Below are positions 46,499 through 59,406 of a DNA stretch of 64,000 nucleotides, piece after piece. Source of the stretch: Metaphire vulgaris (lineage: Eukaryota > Annelida > Clitellata > Crassiclitellata > Megascolecidae). The stretch is taken from the NCBI GenBank assembly GCA_018105865.1, contig CM030848.1, positions 15,913,786-15,977,785 of the forward strand, read 5' to 3'. The first letter of the stretch is position 1; every line of letters begins with the position of its first letter. Position numbers and translations under genes: made by a program. Below the pieces are notes generated by a model. It searched no databases. It had not been told where the DNA came from and was given only the letters and a program-made list of their open reading frames with translations.

Positions 46499-49400
46499 AT
46501 ATGGACCCAAATAGTTCATCAACCGTCAAGGGCCCTGGAAGTTTCCCATGTTGCTATATGGCAAGTCTGCTCTGGTTATGATAGACTGAATGAAATGTTG
46601 AGGTCCATTGAAGTTGATTACAGCAGCATTCATCTGTATTGGATAAATCTGATGTCACTGCTAGGTGCTGTTGATGCAGCACGGGACTTAAACACATCGG
46701 AACTAAATCGTCTTCAGAAGCAATCGGTTGATGACGAAGCAGAGATAACCTCTCTCGATTTGAAACTTAAAGAACTGAATAAAGACAACGAAATGCAGTC
46801 GTAAGCTTCTGACATTTAATTAAAGTAGTGATAGTAGTAATGGCAGTGGTTATAATGGTAATGATGATGTAAAATAATAATAATAATAATAAATGATGAT
46901 GATCAGTTGCACATATCACAACATCTTAGCCAGTGGTGAATGAGTTATACTTTATAACACTAAAATATGCAGCTACATTAATGGTAATATATTAACAGTA
47001 TCTATGTTACCTTTATATTGGATAGTTTTGGCTGCATTTCAGGTGCACTTTAGTAAGGTGATGAGGGTTGATGTCCTTGACCCAATAGTCTTCAATTTAA
47101 TTCTGGCCAAGACTGCTGTAAATAACAGTGTCTATCCATGCATTGCTATTGTTCTGTCGTTGAAATTGAACTAATGAATCAAGCATGTATTATATAATAA
47201 TATAATAAATAATGGGGTATGGAGTGGTATGTCCTGTGTGAAACCATTCTGTTTCACCTGGCCAATGGCCATGCATTAGCATTATGGTCTTGCTATGTAA
47301 CCTCATCCATTGCCATCTTGTCCTCAAGTAGATTTGTTCATGTCATGGTTGTTCATGTATTCTCCTGTAAAATCTGTCTTTGAGAGTGTCATTTTGTTTA
47401 GTCTCTATTTGAGGTTCACTTTATTTACTCGCGATACTGATGTTGCTTTTTCAGTCCGGAATGTGACAGGATTCGTGTAATACACGATGAAACCGTCGTA
47501 AGGCTGAATGAGCAGATGTGTGAAAAAGCAAAGTAACGTTTAACTTTTTGAGTATTGTGTATCATTTTCATGATACATGTTGTTTTGATTAACAGTTTTT
47601 TGCAAATAAAATCACTTCAATTCCATATTAATGCATTGACAATTTTGATGTGTGATTTGGTAGAATCATTGCCAGGAGTAATGTCTTTTTCTACAGAATA
47701 AATGAGTAAGCAATTATTAATTAAGCAGCTTATGTTTTTCAGAATGCTGATTCAGCGGAATGAGACTGAAGACCAGATTAAGAAAGTGGATGAACAGGTC
47801 ATTATTTCTCATTGACTATTTGCTGAATGAATATTTTACTGCTGTAACCTATTCTACTGTAAACTTCCACTCTGGTAATGGCTTCATACGTACAGCCAAA
47901 TGTGTGGTAAATACCTCTGTCATTGCACATGGGCTTAGATCTGTTTGGATTCCGTTTGTAGCCGAGTTATGGAGCTTGTCTCTCTGCAAAACGTTAGAAG
48001 TAAAGTTCACTTGAATATCTTGTTTGGTGCTTAGATGAAGATTTGGTATCAAAAGATTGACTTAGGACTGAAGTAGACAGTGGGGCTGGAGTTGTGATTC
48101 TAAATTGCCTATGATTTGATTGCTGGCATTTTTCTTGTAAGCAAATTACGATTTATTTATTTAAATAAGTCATCTGTTATAAAATTACAGTATAAATAAG
48201 TTTTGACCTTGGACTTTCATGCATATGAAACATGATGACCCTTTGGATAAACAGACCTTGCCTGACTGACTTCTGCCTTTTGGTTATGGCTGTTTCAAAT
48301 TTAGATTAATTGCCTAAGAACAGAAAGCTACTTTTGAAAGCGCTATATATAGATTCACGAGATTTTGCTTACTTGCTTATTATTTGTTTGTGATGTTTGT
48401 AGATTGTGGATATTGACGAGAGCATTCTTCTTCTTCGGGAGGATCTGATTCAGGAAAGAGCAGATGCTAGAAAAGAGAAGAATCATCTTCAGAATGAGAC
48501 AGTCAGAAAAGCTTTAACTTCATTCGATCCATCTTATACTATTTGATCCATAAGATCCACCGATCAATCGATCGATCCAACTTATATAACGCAGCTATCA
48601 TAATGCCCAGGGCATCAGCCAATAGCTTGCCAAATCCGATCCGAATTAGAGCCAGGTCAAGCCGGATAGTTCGGTCAATGATGTAACAGTTTGATGCTTA
48701 TTAAGAAGGAAAGTTTTCTGATACCAAAATCTAAAATATTACCGTAACTTCCTTGGAGTCCATAGGAATAGAATATTGAATTTTTACTTTAAATTCACTG
48801 ATTTGAAATTAAATGTTTCAGCTCGAAATATCAAAACGTCTTCAAGATCAACAGAAAATCAACGATGTTAAAAAATTGTTGGTGTTGCTTCAGTTGCAGT
48901 TTGCTTTTAGAAAATTGTCTAGCAGTAATTAATAAAGACCAGAGAATAGTTATAGAAATTTAGGGGTTTGTGTGGGATGACCTGACCCTATTTGGCAGTT
49001 TCTATGTTATGCCCAATTGCTGTATTGCTCTTTATTGACTTTATTATGCTCATATATAGTTCATGCATTGGCCTTTCTGAACTGTTTCCATTGTTACAGC
49101 AAATTCAGTTTCGATTAGTGACTTATTCTGTAGTTTCTCATAGCACTTTAACTGAAGCCAAAATGAATAACTTCTATGGTTTGTTTTGATTGCATTGGGC
49201 CTTAATCTATGATTAGTAAATAGTTAGGCATCAAATAATTTAATATTTAATTCTAAAGACTTAATGTGCTGTAATTTATTCTTTCAGGGAAACTGATCAA
49301 CTCTGTGATGCAATGACAGAAATGAAGTTCAAGATTGACACCTTAAAAGAGGTTGTTCATAAATTACATATATTTAAACTAGGCTATAAAAGACTGCAAA

Positions 49401-51987
49401 TAGAATGAAAGACAACAGACTCCCATATAGAGCACCACTCTACACATACAAAGAAGTCAAGAGAGGAAGAAGAAGGCCCAGGAAAACGTGGATGGATAAC
49501 ATCAAAGAAGACTTTGAAAATACCAGTTATCAGCAATCGATGGAAAGACTCTAACAACAGAGAAAGAGATGGACGGAGAAGTTACGTGTCTAGCTATTGC
49601 CGCTAATGATGATGATGATGATGATGATGACGACGACGACGACAATGATGATGATAGAAGACTGCATTGAGGAAGTTATTATCATAAAGTCTTCATTGGC
49701 TGTTGAAAGGATGTTGAATACTCAAAATCGATTGACCCATATTGAGAACGGGATCATGTGACCTTATCCATATTTAGAACCGGGCATATGACTGTATAGT
49801 TAAGACAGATCTGCTGATCTTGAGGTCATATTTTGGAGCAGAAAGACATTGAGATTTAAGAGGAAATTTTGTGGGCTGATTATGGACGGTCTATTTTCAC
49901 GCATAGACTTTTAACATTCGGAAGAATCATTTCGTGAATTTGTTTCAAGATGTTCTGTAGCGCCAGACAGTTGTTGCTAAGTTTCTGACCATTTCACTCT
50001 TTCTCTTTGTTTAAAGAGGTCCATGGAAGCTGAGCTTTCTCGTATTGAACTTGAGGCTCGTGAGACAATCCTCTGTAAAAGGCTGGAAAATCTCAATCAA
50101 GTCAATGACGACCTCAAAACTAAAACGTTAGTTAAATAGATTTATCTTCTGAGCAAAGACGGTTAAAGACAAGACAAGACTAGTAGAGTGTGGATGACTT
50201 TATTTAGTAAATTCCATTGCTTATGTTGCAGTGTGTGAATGAATGCATGATGCTTGCAGTGATCTGGTTTCAAGGTGAAAAATAACTGTAAGGTGCTTAT
50301 GTGTGAAATGAACTGTGTCCGTAAACATCTATGTTGACCTTGTACAACAAAGATGTGTAAATCACCAGATGGATCCTGAAATTAATTAGCTGTTCAACAG
50401 GGAACCAGTATAAATGTTCTTCTTAGGCATAAGTTATCTGACTGAACTGGGGTAATGAATTGTTGTTTGCTCAGAGACAAAATGATTGTTTCATAAAACA
50501 AGTATCACAATAGATACTTGAGATATTATATCTGCTGTTCTGTTCTAATGTGAAGGTATTTGCTTCCATTCTTAGCAACCAACTGTCAAAACAGCTGTCG
50601 GAGAATCGAAATAAGTACGAGAAACGAATTGCAGGACTACGGAATCGAATAACTGAGGTTTGTTGCTCTGATCTTTGCACTGAAATGATAAATGAACTGC
50701 ATAAGTACAGTCAAACTCTCTTTTGCATGTACAGAGTAAGTGCCTGTATGCACTTCTGTGTGCTTGTTTAGCATGCAACAATACAACTGGTGCTGCTTCA
50801 AACCCAGTTTAAGTTTACATTCATCATTTTTCAGTTATTCATCAGACGTTCGGTTTTATTTCAATATTTTGGAACATTTCTGTTAGTTGGATGAGACAAC
50901 AGTTAGTGAGAACGTAAGAACCAATGAATTAAAGGAGGAAGTGGATTCACTCGACACAGGTTTTATATTACCTTAACAGAACCTTCTACCAAATGTTTTG
51001 ATGATTCTGTTGTTAAGATACTGTAAGGTTCATGTGGAATTTTGTCATCATTATTTATCTTTCTTCATAAATTGATTTGGCTAATTTATATGTCACTTTT
51101 TTCTCTTCACTTTTGCATTATTAGTCACTGTTGACATTTTTTGAAATGACAAAATCCTGTGAAATGTTCTGACTGATTAGATTCATCTTTTGTGGAACAT
51201 TTAGCCCAAAAATGTTTTCTGACTGGAAAGAGATTTGAGCTTAGTTATGTCAATGTTTTTTTTAATATTTCAGTTCTTAAAGAAAAAATAAAGATAATGG
51301 AAGAAGCTGAGATCAAAACAAAGGAAATAAATGCAATTTGAGTAGATCTTTATGCTCATTGGGAGAAGTTTATGCTATTATACAAACTTAATAGATTTTA
51401 TTTTGTTATTGTTATCAGTGAACTTCTATAGCGCCATTTAGTAATGCACTTGGCTGGTTGCTCTGCATTTGAATTGTAATCCCCATTTTGTCAAATTCAA
51501 TAAGTAAGTCTTATTTTTGAGCAAATTCAGAAGTTGCTTGCTAGTATTTTTTCTATGATTATTATTTTTTTCTTTCAATCTTGCCCAATTGTGTGTTCAC
51601 CAATTTGCAGAAGAGAAGACCCTTGTTTTTCGAACGGCTTGTGTGACTGTGTGGGGTTCCAAAGGATGTTCACAACCTGATTTGCCTTTGTTGTTTGTAG
51701 ATTGCAGGGACACAAACGAGTATTTGGCTCAAAATCAGAATGCATGGCAAAGCTGCTGCAGGAAATCGCTGGGATGGATCGTGGACTCACTGACCTCAGC
51801 CTCACCCACAGGTGAAGCACAGAGTATATTTTTAGGTGGTTTAGAATTGCTCCAATATTTTCTGACTTTACCTGAATTTAATTATTGCTGGGATTTTACA
51901 GGGTAATTGTAAATGTTTCTGAACCAATTTTTGACCTTAATGTCATATAAAAAGATTGTGGGATAATTTTAGTTTTAAAATCATGTA

Positions 51988-52021
<34 letters not shown>

Positions 52022-53004
52022 TTATTATTGTTATTGTTTTAAGGGCTTTGATGGACACACTCCGCACTCAGGTTGACGATTGTCGAAAACATTTGGCAAA
52101 AGAACGACTGGAAAGGTCAGCCATGAACTAAATAAACATCATACATCGGTTCATCTTTTAATTTAGATGTGGAATTTTAAGTTGACTTTATTTGCAGCTG
52201 GCTCATTTATTTCAATTTTTAATTGTTTTACCTAGATTACTGAGTTTGTTATGATGATGTGGTGTTGTTTCCTAGGATGACATACGATGAAATATTTCAA
52301 AAGCTGGAGAAGGAAATCGATGATTTTCAAAAGGCTTCGACAAATACTCTGAAAAGAAACCAGAAGATAATCACCGAAGCAAAAGCAGAACATGAGAAGC
52401 AGCAGAAGGAGGGCGCTAGGCTTCGGGCTTACATTGAGGCTGTGAAAACTGAAATTACCGAACTGGAACAAGAACTTACTGCTGCCACTGATGACCTGAC
52501 CCAGCTGACTCAAACTAGGTCAGATCGAGTCTCCAGCTTAAAGGTTGGTGATTGAAATTAAAGTTCTCTAGTTATTTGAAAAATCTTATCAAAGGGCTGA
52601 GTTTTGAAATGCTTTGCTAGAAAAAGAATTGATTATGTTATCATTTTGATATTGTTTTAATATGATGTGATATCAATACAATATCAATATGATATGGTAT
52701 CAATATCATTGAACATGTAGGTCCATGAAAAGTTGCTTATTGCTAAACATATGTTTATTCTGCTGCATTTGCTATCGAACACGATATAAATTTTTCTTTT
52801 TCTTGTGAACTTTAATTGAATTCTTAGATCATCTTTAATGTTTGGTCTTTTTAAGAATGCCATCAAAACATTGGAAAGTCAGACTGAACTTGTGAAAGAC
52901 GAAATCGAAAGGGAGCAGCCAGAATTTATGAAACTTGAGAAATCATTTCACGACCGTAGAGAAGCATTTGAGCAAACCAAGAAGGACCTTGTTGGTGAAT
53001 ATAA

Positions 53005-53053
<49 letters not shown>

Positions 53054-54984
53054 GTATTAGTATTATTAGTTAAGATTTATGTGGTATATTGACTGACTTT
53101 TCAAGTATTTTATATATTATTGTGTACTTTCATAGTTCTTCACTTTATAATGTCATCATACACAGTAGTTGCTCTGTTCAGTGCATGTTCTACTTGGAAA
53201 CTGAAATCTTGTTCATAGAGTCCAGAATTCTTAATATTTTAAAGGATATCTATTTATTAAAGGAGCTTTGTATAAGACAGAGTAACACTGTTGCTATAAT
53301 GGGCTTCTTTGCAGTGAAACTCTAAGTGGGTTCATTGTTTCAAGCAGATTTTTTTAGAAGGGTTCATGGAGTCTACCTTCCAAACTGACCAACCAAGTTT
53401 AACATGTTTGAATTTTGCAAAACATAATTTTAAAGCCAAATATTTTCTACTTTTTAAGTATCAAAAACGAAAATTAAAAATCTGGAGAATGAAATGCGAC
53501 TGACGAGGATAGAAATTTGTGAAGCAACTAAACCTCAGGTATTTATTTCAAAACTCTTTTAGTTTTATATATTTGATTATCTTCTGAAGATAAGCATCTT
53601 TGAAAACAACCATTTTTAATAGGATAGTGGATTATTTTTCCTAACGGAATTTTTAGCAGGGAAGGCATTTCAATGACGTCATGATTTGCAGTTGTGATAT
53701 TTCTTTTGAAATGGCTTTTATATTGTATTTGCTTTGATTATAATGTGCTCCTGCCATTTTTTCATAAGGATGTTCTTCGTAAAGAGTTGGACGGCGCCCA
53801 AAAAAGATCGTTTGAGTTGCTGAAGGACAGCATGAGACAGTTGCAAGAGGTCGAGCAACAGGTCCATGTCGTTGATTCTCACCTGAGCAGACTAAAGATA
53901 GAAAATGCTCGCTTCACGGAGGTACGTCATTCAGGACTTTCGCCATCATAGGTGTATCGTCTGAAAGTTTCTCAGCCAAGAACTTGGAATGACCTTTCTA
54001 GCCATTTAACCATGAAAGATTGACCTTTGCCCCAAAGCTGCTCACGACAATGAGGGTCACTACAAGGGTGCCATCAACATCGCAACTATGCTTTAGGATT
54101 GAAATATTAACCCATTATTACATGCTTCATCTTACCTGCATATTTCATGTGACTTATTATGTTCATGTTTTGATGTGGCTGAGTTTGTTTTATACCTGTA
54201 CGGTTTTAATATCAATATTAATATTAATATTAATGTGAATTCTTTGACAACACATGTTTCAGTTTTCCATTTTTATTCTTGGTTCTATTTGTGTTTCTTG
54301 TAGGGAAATGGTCAACTGGAGAACGAGATAAGAGACGTTGACCAACAGACATCTCACAGCACTGAAGTTACAAAAACACTAGAGGTAGAAGTTAAACATT
54401 TGAAAGGTAAGTGAGTAATTGACCAATTTATGGACTAGTTTTTTCCTACTATATAGTCTTTTGCAACTATTAGCACTTGCTTTTAAGATAGGCACTGCTA
54501 CGATACCTAATCTTGAATTTTTGAGCAGAGTATTTTCAGTAGAAGTCATTTGGTAGTTGTGAATATTATGCTGACTGTTATTGAAGTAGAGATTAAGGAG
54601 CTTACGCTCTGTCTCCTGTGTTGAATTCTGTTATGTCAGATCTGTATACATAAGACAATTTGCGTGTTTTATAGAACAAGTCCTTTCGATATGGATGAAG
54701 GAAAATGAGATACAAGAGGTAATGACATGTCTTATCCTTTGTCTAGAAATTATATTTATTTTCAAGGATTTATGGTATTTCTGCATATTGAACACTGGTA
54801 CAATTTTCTTCCTCAGGAAGTTTCAAGGCAGGACCTGTTGACAGTCGGGGAGTTTGGGGCGTTGTTGGATGAGACAGGAATGCGACAGGAGGTGGTGTCA
54901 GATGTCACTGTCAAACTCAGATCAGAATTATCGCTTCTGGCAGAATTCCTCAGCCAATTGTCACGACGAAGACCAAAATGTTAG
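45420..54984 (+). CDS. Long coiled-coil protein, CCDC175-like
   Basis: The protein is a nearly continuous coiled coil of about 738 aa. Exons: 45420-45495, 45784-45869, 46086-46197, 46665-46800, 47455-47532, 47743-47797, 48403-48501, 48822-48877, 49288-49351, 50017-50126, 50576-50657, 50887-50959, 51274-51332, 51708-51811, 52044-52115, 52276-52543, 52856-52994, 53459-53538, 53769-53921, 54304-54406, 54675-54718, 54817-54984 (TAG). The N-terminal block (LRHKLRFFPEEIRKEI then AVDAARDLNTSELNRL) and overall length resemble CCDC175, a poorly known, mainly ciliary/testis protein; this match is from memory and only moderate. There is no signal peptide, transmembrane segment or catalytic motif. The first exon is assigned from an ATG with a matching phase. 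The exon at 51274 needs a GC donor (51333), because reading on meets TGA. Spindle or kinetochore coiled-coil families remain possible. Confidence 0.8.
46446..46493. repeat. (TA)n microsatellite in a coiled-coil gene intron
   Basis: A pure AT run of about 48 bp. Confidence 0.95.
48300..48375 (+). mobile_element. Truncated LINE 3' end, family A, next to an exon
   Basis: A short + strand copy (GCGCTATATATAGATTCACG, then TTTTGCTTACTTGCTTA) ends about 27 nt before the acceptor of the coiled-coil gene exon at 48403. Its T-rich tail forms most of the polypyrimidine tract. Confidence 0.65.
48555..48690 (-). mobile_element. LINE/SINE-like 3' end, family B
   Basis: This is the second copy of the repeat at 18880-19015, sharing CTATCATAATGCC and AGAGCCAGGTCAA. 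It carries a GATC-rich tail instead of TTGA units and sits in an intron of the coiled-coil gene. Confidence 0.55.
49400..49650 (+). mobile_element. RTE-like LINE 3' fragment
   Basis: The + frame from 49404 reads RGRRRPRKTWMDNIKEDFEN before a stop. This is the typical GRPRK.W.DNI.ED end of RTE/craft-type LINE polymerases. It is followed by an ATG/ACG trinucleotide tail (about 49609-49655) and lies in an intron of the coiled-coil gene. A related degraded copy is at 58079-58235. Confidence 0.65.
51990..52028. repeat. (ATT)n microsatellite near a splice acceptor
   Basis: It ends about 15 nt before the exon at 52044. Confidence 0.9.
53005..53055. repeat. (ATT)n microsatellite beside a splice donor
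   Basis: It begins 10 nt after the exon end at 52994. Confidence 0.9.
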
Positions 54985-55127
54985 ACCGTGTGCTAATTAG
55001 TCTAGATGTAGTCAACCCACTTAATTGTTTACCGGATAAGTTGCAACCGGTTTCTGTTGGATAAGTATGGGGTACAGTGGAGTAGTGGTACGATTTTTGC
55101 ATGCATTCAGAGGGTGACCAGTATTAC

Positions 55128-55128
<1 letters not shown>

Positions 55129-55180
<52 letters not shown>
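55129..55180. repeat. (ATC)n microsatellite downstream of the coiled-coil gene
   Basis: A pure trinucleotide run of about 52 bp. Confidence 0.95.
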
Positions 55181-55231
55181 GTGAATAGGTGTACTTAACA
55201 ACTGTCAAGTATTTACAGGTGTTAAACAGTC

Positions 55232-55325
55232 TCAATGGCTTATGCTCAGTCAACGTCTTATGCTCGGTCAATGGCTTATGCTCACATTGCTCAGTCAATG
55301 GCTTATGCTCAGTCAATGGCTTCAC
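55232..55325. repeat. Minisatellite, unit about 18 bp
   Basis: ATGGCTTATGCTCAGTCA repeats about five times with variants. Confidence 0.8.
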
Positions 55326-55765
55326 AGATTTAAATTAATTTTATAGAAAATTTAAAGAAGATATTCTTTTTTAAATTTTAAATCACAGGATTTGATAATT
55401 ATTGTTGTTATAGCAACAGCAACGAAGAAACAGAGAGAGAGAGAGAAAGATTACTCAACTGAAAGTTCGGCCTATGCAAAGGAAGAGAAATCTACAATGA
55501 ATTCTTCATAATGCAATACAAGATTTAAGACAGGAATAATCTTTAGCTTTGCTTTTACTTTTGTTATTTGTTATGGTGTGATATTTTCTTTCAGTTGTTT
55601 TCAGGCGTATGCAGAATGGATCCTTAATTATTTATTTACTATTTTCTAATGATATTTTATAAGTTTCTCACCAATTATTAAGAATTAGTGGTTGTTTACA
55701 TTGTTTACCTGCATGAGACCTGAAATAGAAGTTTGCTCTGAAGAAGTATATAGTACAGTAGTAGT

Positions 55766-55987
55766 CTTTGGCATAGCCACGGGGGGCGGGTCCACCTCAA
55801 TTCCGGCTGGGTCCGATCGTGGGATATGCACAAAACTGTTGAGAAATTTGTGGGAGAGTAGGTAGTATGGTCAAAGACAATTTGTGAATGTGCAAAAAAC
55901 TTGACCTTTTTGGTCACTGGAGGCTTAATTTTACCAAAAAATGTCGATGTGATACCCCCTCATTCCGGAGCCCTGGCTACGCCACAG
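55766..55987. mobile_element. hAT-type MITE, 222 bp
   Basis: The ends are CTTTGGCATAGCCA and TGGCTACGCCACAG (inverted). GTAGTAGT is repeated on both sides (55758-55765, 55988-55995), though this lies in simple sequence. It is a sister copy of 21721-21946. Confidence 0.7.
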
Positions 55988-56013
55988 GTAGTAGTAGTCA
56001 TATCAGCAACAGC

Positions 56014-56524
56014 GATTGAAGCCCAGTCGATGCCTGCAAGGAACCTGGACCCGCGTTTTGGATATCTATCAGGTGTCTGACTGCTTTAAGGGGTTAAACA
56101 TCTATGCAATGTATAGCCACCATTATTATATTTTGCAATATAGACACATTAATAGGGTGGAAAGTGACGGATTTTTCTAGTCCACTGACATCACTGCAAA
56201 GCGTTTGAGGGTTCTAAAGAGAAATTTGGGTGAAATAGCGACATGAATTTTTGGGTCGCCAGAAAAATTTTCATGGACCAGGGTCCAGGTTTTTTTTCGA
56301 AATTTGAGCGAAAATTTGTGGTGTCGTAGGGCTTTAATATTTGCACCGATTGAAGCCCAGTCGATGCCTACAAGGAATCTGGACCCGCATTTTGGATATC
56401 TATCAGGTGTCTGACTTTTTAAAGGGTTAAAAATCTATACAATGTATAGCCACCATTATTATATTTTGCGATATAGACACATTAATAGGGCGGAAAGTGA
56501 CGGATTTTTCTAGTCCACTGACAT
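56014..56524. repeat. Satellite of about 330 bp: one full and one interrupted monomer
   Basis: Monomer 1 is 56014-56347. Monomer 2 starts with the same GATTGAAGCCCAGTCGATGC at 56348 and is cut at 56524 by the outer insertion; it resumes at 63040. An inverted copy is at 3401-3723. Confidence 0.8.
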
Positions 56525-57051
56525 CATTGGCGTAGCTAGGAAAAAATCTCGACCGGTGGAAACCCGCCGCCCCTTTTCCTTCCCTTCTCTCCTCCCCTTT
56601 TTCTCTCTCCACCTCTCCCTCCCCTCCTCCCCTTTTTAATAGGGGTCCGGGGGTATAAACCCCGGAAAAAATTTAAAAATCACAAATGCCTGCATGTGAA
56701 TTTTAGCGCATTTTAGACACACAAAAGACACTTGGGATGTAGGATGTACCACATTCTTCTCTGTGATTGTGAACGTTAAAAATGTCATGTTCACTTCTCG
56801 AGTAGAGAAGTTTTTATCATAATGTACAACACTACTATAGGCCTACTCAGTATCAGACGTCATAGTCTCATTGCGTCTAGCTTTTGAAGCGAAATTCACG
56901 ATTATTGCAATTTCGCAATACATGTTTCAACTATCGATTAATTATTTAGAGTATTGTCGACTTACAGTAGGCCTACCTGCTATCTGCATCAGTTTCACGG
57001 CCTACTATACGGCTGGCATCGTAGTTATCAAATTGTGGAAAATGACATTTT

Positions 57052-57239
57052 CAGTGGCGTCGCCAGGAATTTTTGGTTGGGGGGCAAAAGGGGCTAGCGT
57101 GTCAGATTCCTTACCCACCCCTCAGCCTCTCCCCTCCACAGAAAGCTTTCTCACCAGATTTGCGCGAATCTGGTAGGTGGTCTGGGGCAGGTTGGGGGGC
57201 AGTTGACCCCATTTGCCCCCCCCCGTGGCGACGCTAATG
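57052..57239 (+). mobile_element. Boundary MITE, left copy
   Basis: It opens CAGTGGCGTCGCCAGG and closes GTGGCGACGCTAATG. Over most of its length it is nearly identical to 62282-62463 (AATTTTTGGTTGGGG, GGGGCTAGCGTGTCAG, TTTGCGCGAATCTGGTAGG), implying recent activity. Confidence 0.8.
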
Positions 57240-57997
57240 ATCAACAATCAGCTAAGAGAAAATTCCACCCGCAGTAACTGCATATTCCCTTCAAAACTCG
57301 CCGTTATAGACTGAGCGTCAGTGCTTGCACCAAATACACACCAGTAGTGCTTTGGTTACTTTAAAACAGAGACGTATTTCAATTAGGCCACACTGTGATG
57401 GGGTGAAAAATGCAACTACCTCATTATGCTGAATAAATTGGCTAAATAGGCCAATGACACCACAAAGCAGGGACCATGAATTTCTCTGAACCTCAGAGAA
57501 ATATAGTCCGAGGACTGCAAAGAGGGTCACTGCCTCCATTTACTTCTGAGTCAAACAGCGAAAACATTTTGAAAATTGGTTCACATTTGCCAAAGTTATG
57601 GACAAATAAACAGTGACATGCTTTTTATCGAGTCACATTTTTTTATATAACGTGTTTTAAGTGCTGCTTTATAAGCGTAGGCCTATGGGCCGAAGCTAGG
57701 TCTTAAAATGAATATTAATATCGAACAATCTAATGTGTAGTTTATGCATACGTTATAGGCCTACCCAGTTGCATGCCTTCAGCTGATAATCTCAGCAAGC
57801 AATCCTCAAGCATCTATACTTGATAAGTCATTACACTGGGAATGTCTGCACTTGGAATAACGGAAACTGGAGTGAGTGAACTGACTCCAACACGGTGCAC
57901 TGAGAGGGTGATATAGACATGGTATTTTTTGATCTATTAAAGCTGTATAATCTCCGTGCCTGTAGGCCAACTGTCCGTTAATATATAACTGTGTATA

Positions 57998-58078
57998 GGG
58001 GCTGTCCATTAATTACGCCAATTTAGGGGAGGGAGTTTGAAAAAGTTCGACAGTTGTTGATAGGGGGAGGGGGGACTC
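57998..58078. mobile_element. GGGGCTGTCC-type MITE, left-end fragment
   Basis: Only the first 80 bp of the family are present, including GGGGCTGTCCATTAATTACG and the TTCGACAGTTGTTGA box. It is followed directly by an RTE-like fragment. Confidence 0.6.
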
Positions 58079-58235
58079 AAACAAACAAGAAATAAAGCAA
58101 GAGGAAGACCCAGGGAAAAGTGGGACACCAGAGAAGATACGAGCACAAAAGGAATTTCAATCATAGAAGGAAGACAATTAACAGAAGATAGGACTTCTTG
58201 GAAACATTCTAGCTATTGCCGCAAGAGTTGAGAGA
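58079..58235 (+). mobile_element. Degraded RTE-like LINE 3' fragment
   Basis: It matches the 49400-49650 fragment in order (AAGAGGAAGACCCAGG, GAAGATA, CTAGCTATTGCCGC) but its frame is broken. It directly follows a MITE fragment at 57998-58078. Confidence 0.5.
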
Positions 58236-59183
58236 GCAAAAATGATTTTAGAAAGTTAGTTTGCAACTAAAAGTTTAACTACTTACCTCTAGTTTAAATT
58301 TAGTTGTAGTTAAACTGTTTTAGTTAGTTGTCCATCATTGCATACAAGTTATGTAGCACTGCAACCAGAGCAAAAGGGCGGTTGCTGACGAAATTGAGAG
58401 GTAAACGACGAGCAGATCACTGCCATGGCACACTCTTGAGTCAAATCCACACACGTTGAAGAAATTGGTCTTGAAGATCCACTCAGGCAGTGACAAAAAT
58501 TCTCTGCTGCTGTTGAAGTCCTGTCCTGAGAAGCAGTGATATATTGCTGAACTGAAATTAAAAGTAAAATTGTTTGCAGTTAGTTCAGTAAAACTGAAAT
58601 ACGAAGTAAAACATAGTTTACAGCCGAAATATAAAGTACAAGTAAAATAAGGACACCAAAAATTAAATTAAAAAGTAGTAATTATTTGTTGCAGCAAAAT
58701 TAACTTCTCATTTCATTTCAAATTTATGTTCATGCCTGACTGTTGTTTAGGCAGACCGTACTGTTTGTACTTTCTGCCATCTTGTGGTTTATTCTTACAA
58801 ACATTTCATTCATCTTGACTCTCAAGAGTCTAACTAGAAAAGTATGAGTTTATCTAGACAGCTTGCTGGTAGAAAAAGGGAGTGATATTTGGCAATTTTT
58901 TAAAGTATGACCAGGGCACCTACAAACATGAAGCTCAAAAGCAGCATTGCATATTGAATCATTTACATTTGATTGCAGACTTGCAGTCATTGCACACATA
59001 CTGATATTGTCCCTGTCTGATAGTAACAGCTTAGGTATTGTGCTAAATGTTTCTGTGCATGCAATGGTAAGTGGCAGCCACTTGTATTTATGTCACACTG
59101 TATAATAATGCAGTGCATTCAGCATATTAGCCCAGTGACTTACTGCTGTTAAATGAAATAAATGGAGTGGAAGCCTGGAAGGC

Positions 59184-59186
<3 letters not shown>

Positions 59187-59224
<38 letters not shown>
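59187..59224. repeat. (TA)n microsatellite within the composite insertion
   Basis: A pure AT run of about 38 bp. Confidence 0.9.
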
Positions 59225-59227
<3 letters not shown>

Positions 59228-59406
59228 TGTAATTAAAAGTACAGTATAATAACAATTATTCACAAAGTAAAATTATAACTGAAATTGAAAACTGTTATAA
59301 TTGAAAGTCAAATAAGAAAGCCAAAACTAAAGAGTAAAAGTAATTATTTTTGGAAGTAAAATATCACTGCTGAGAAGCATCTTCAATGAGAGAATACACA
59401 GAAGAT

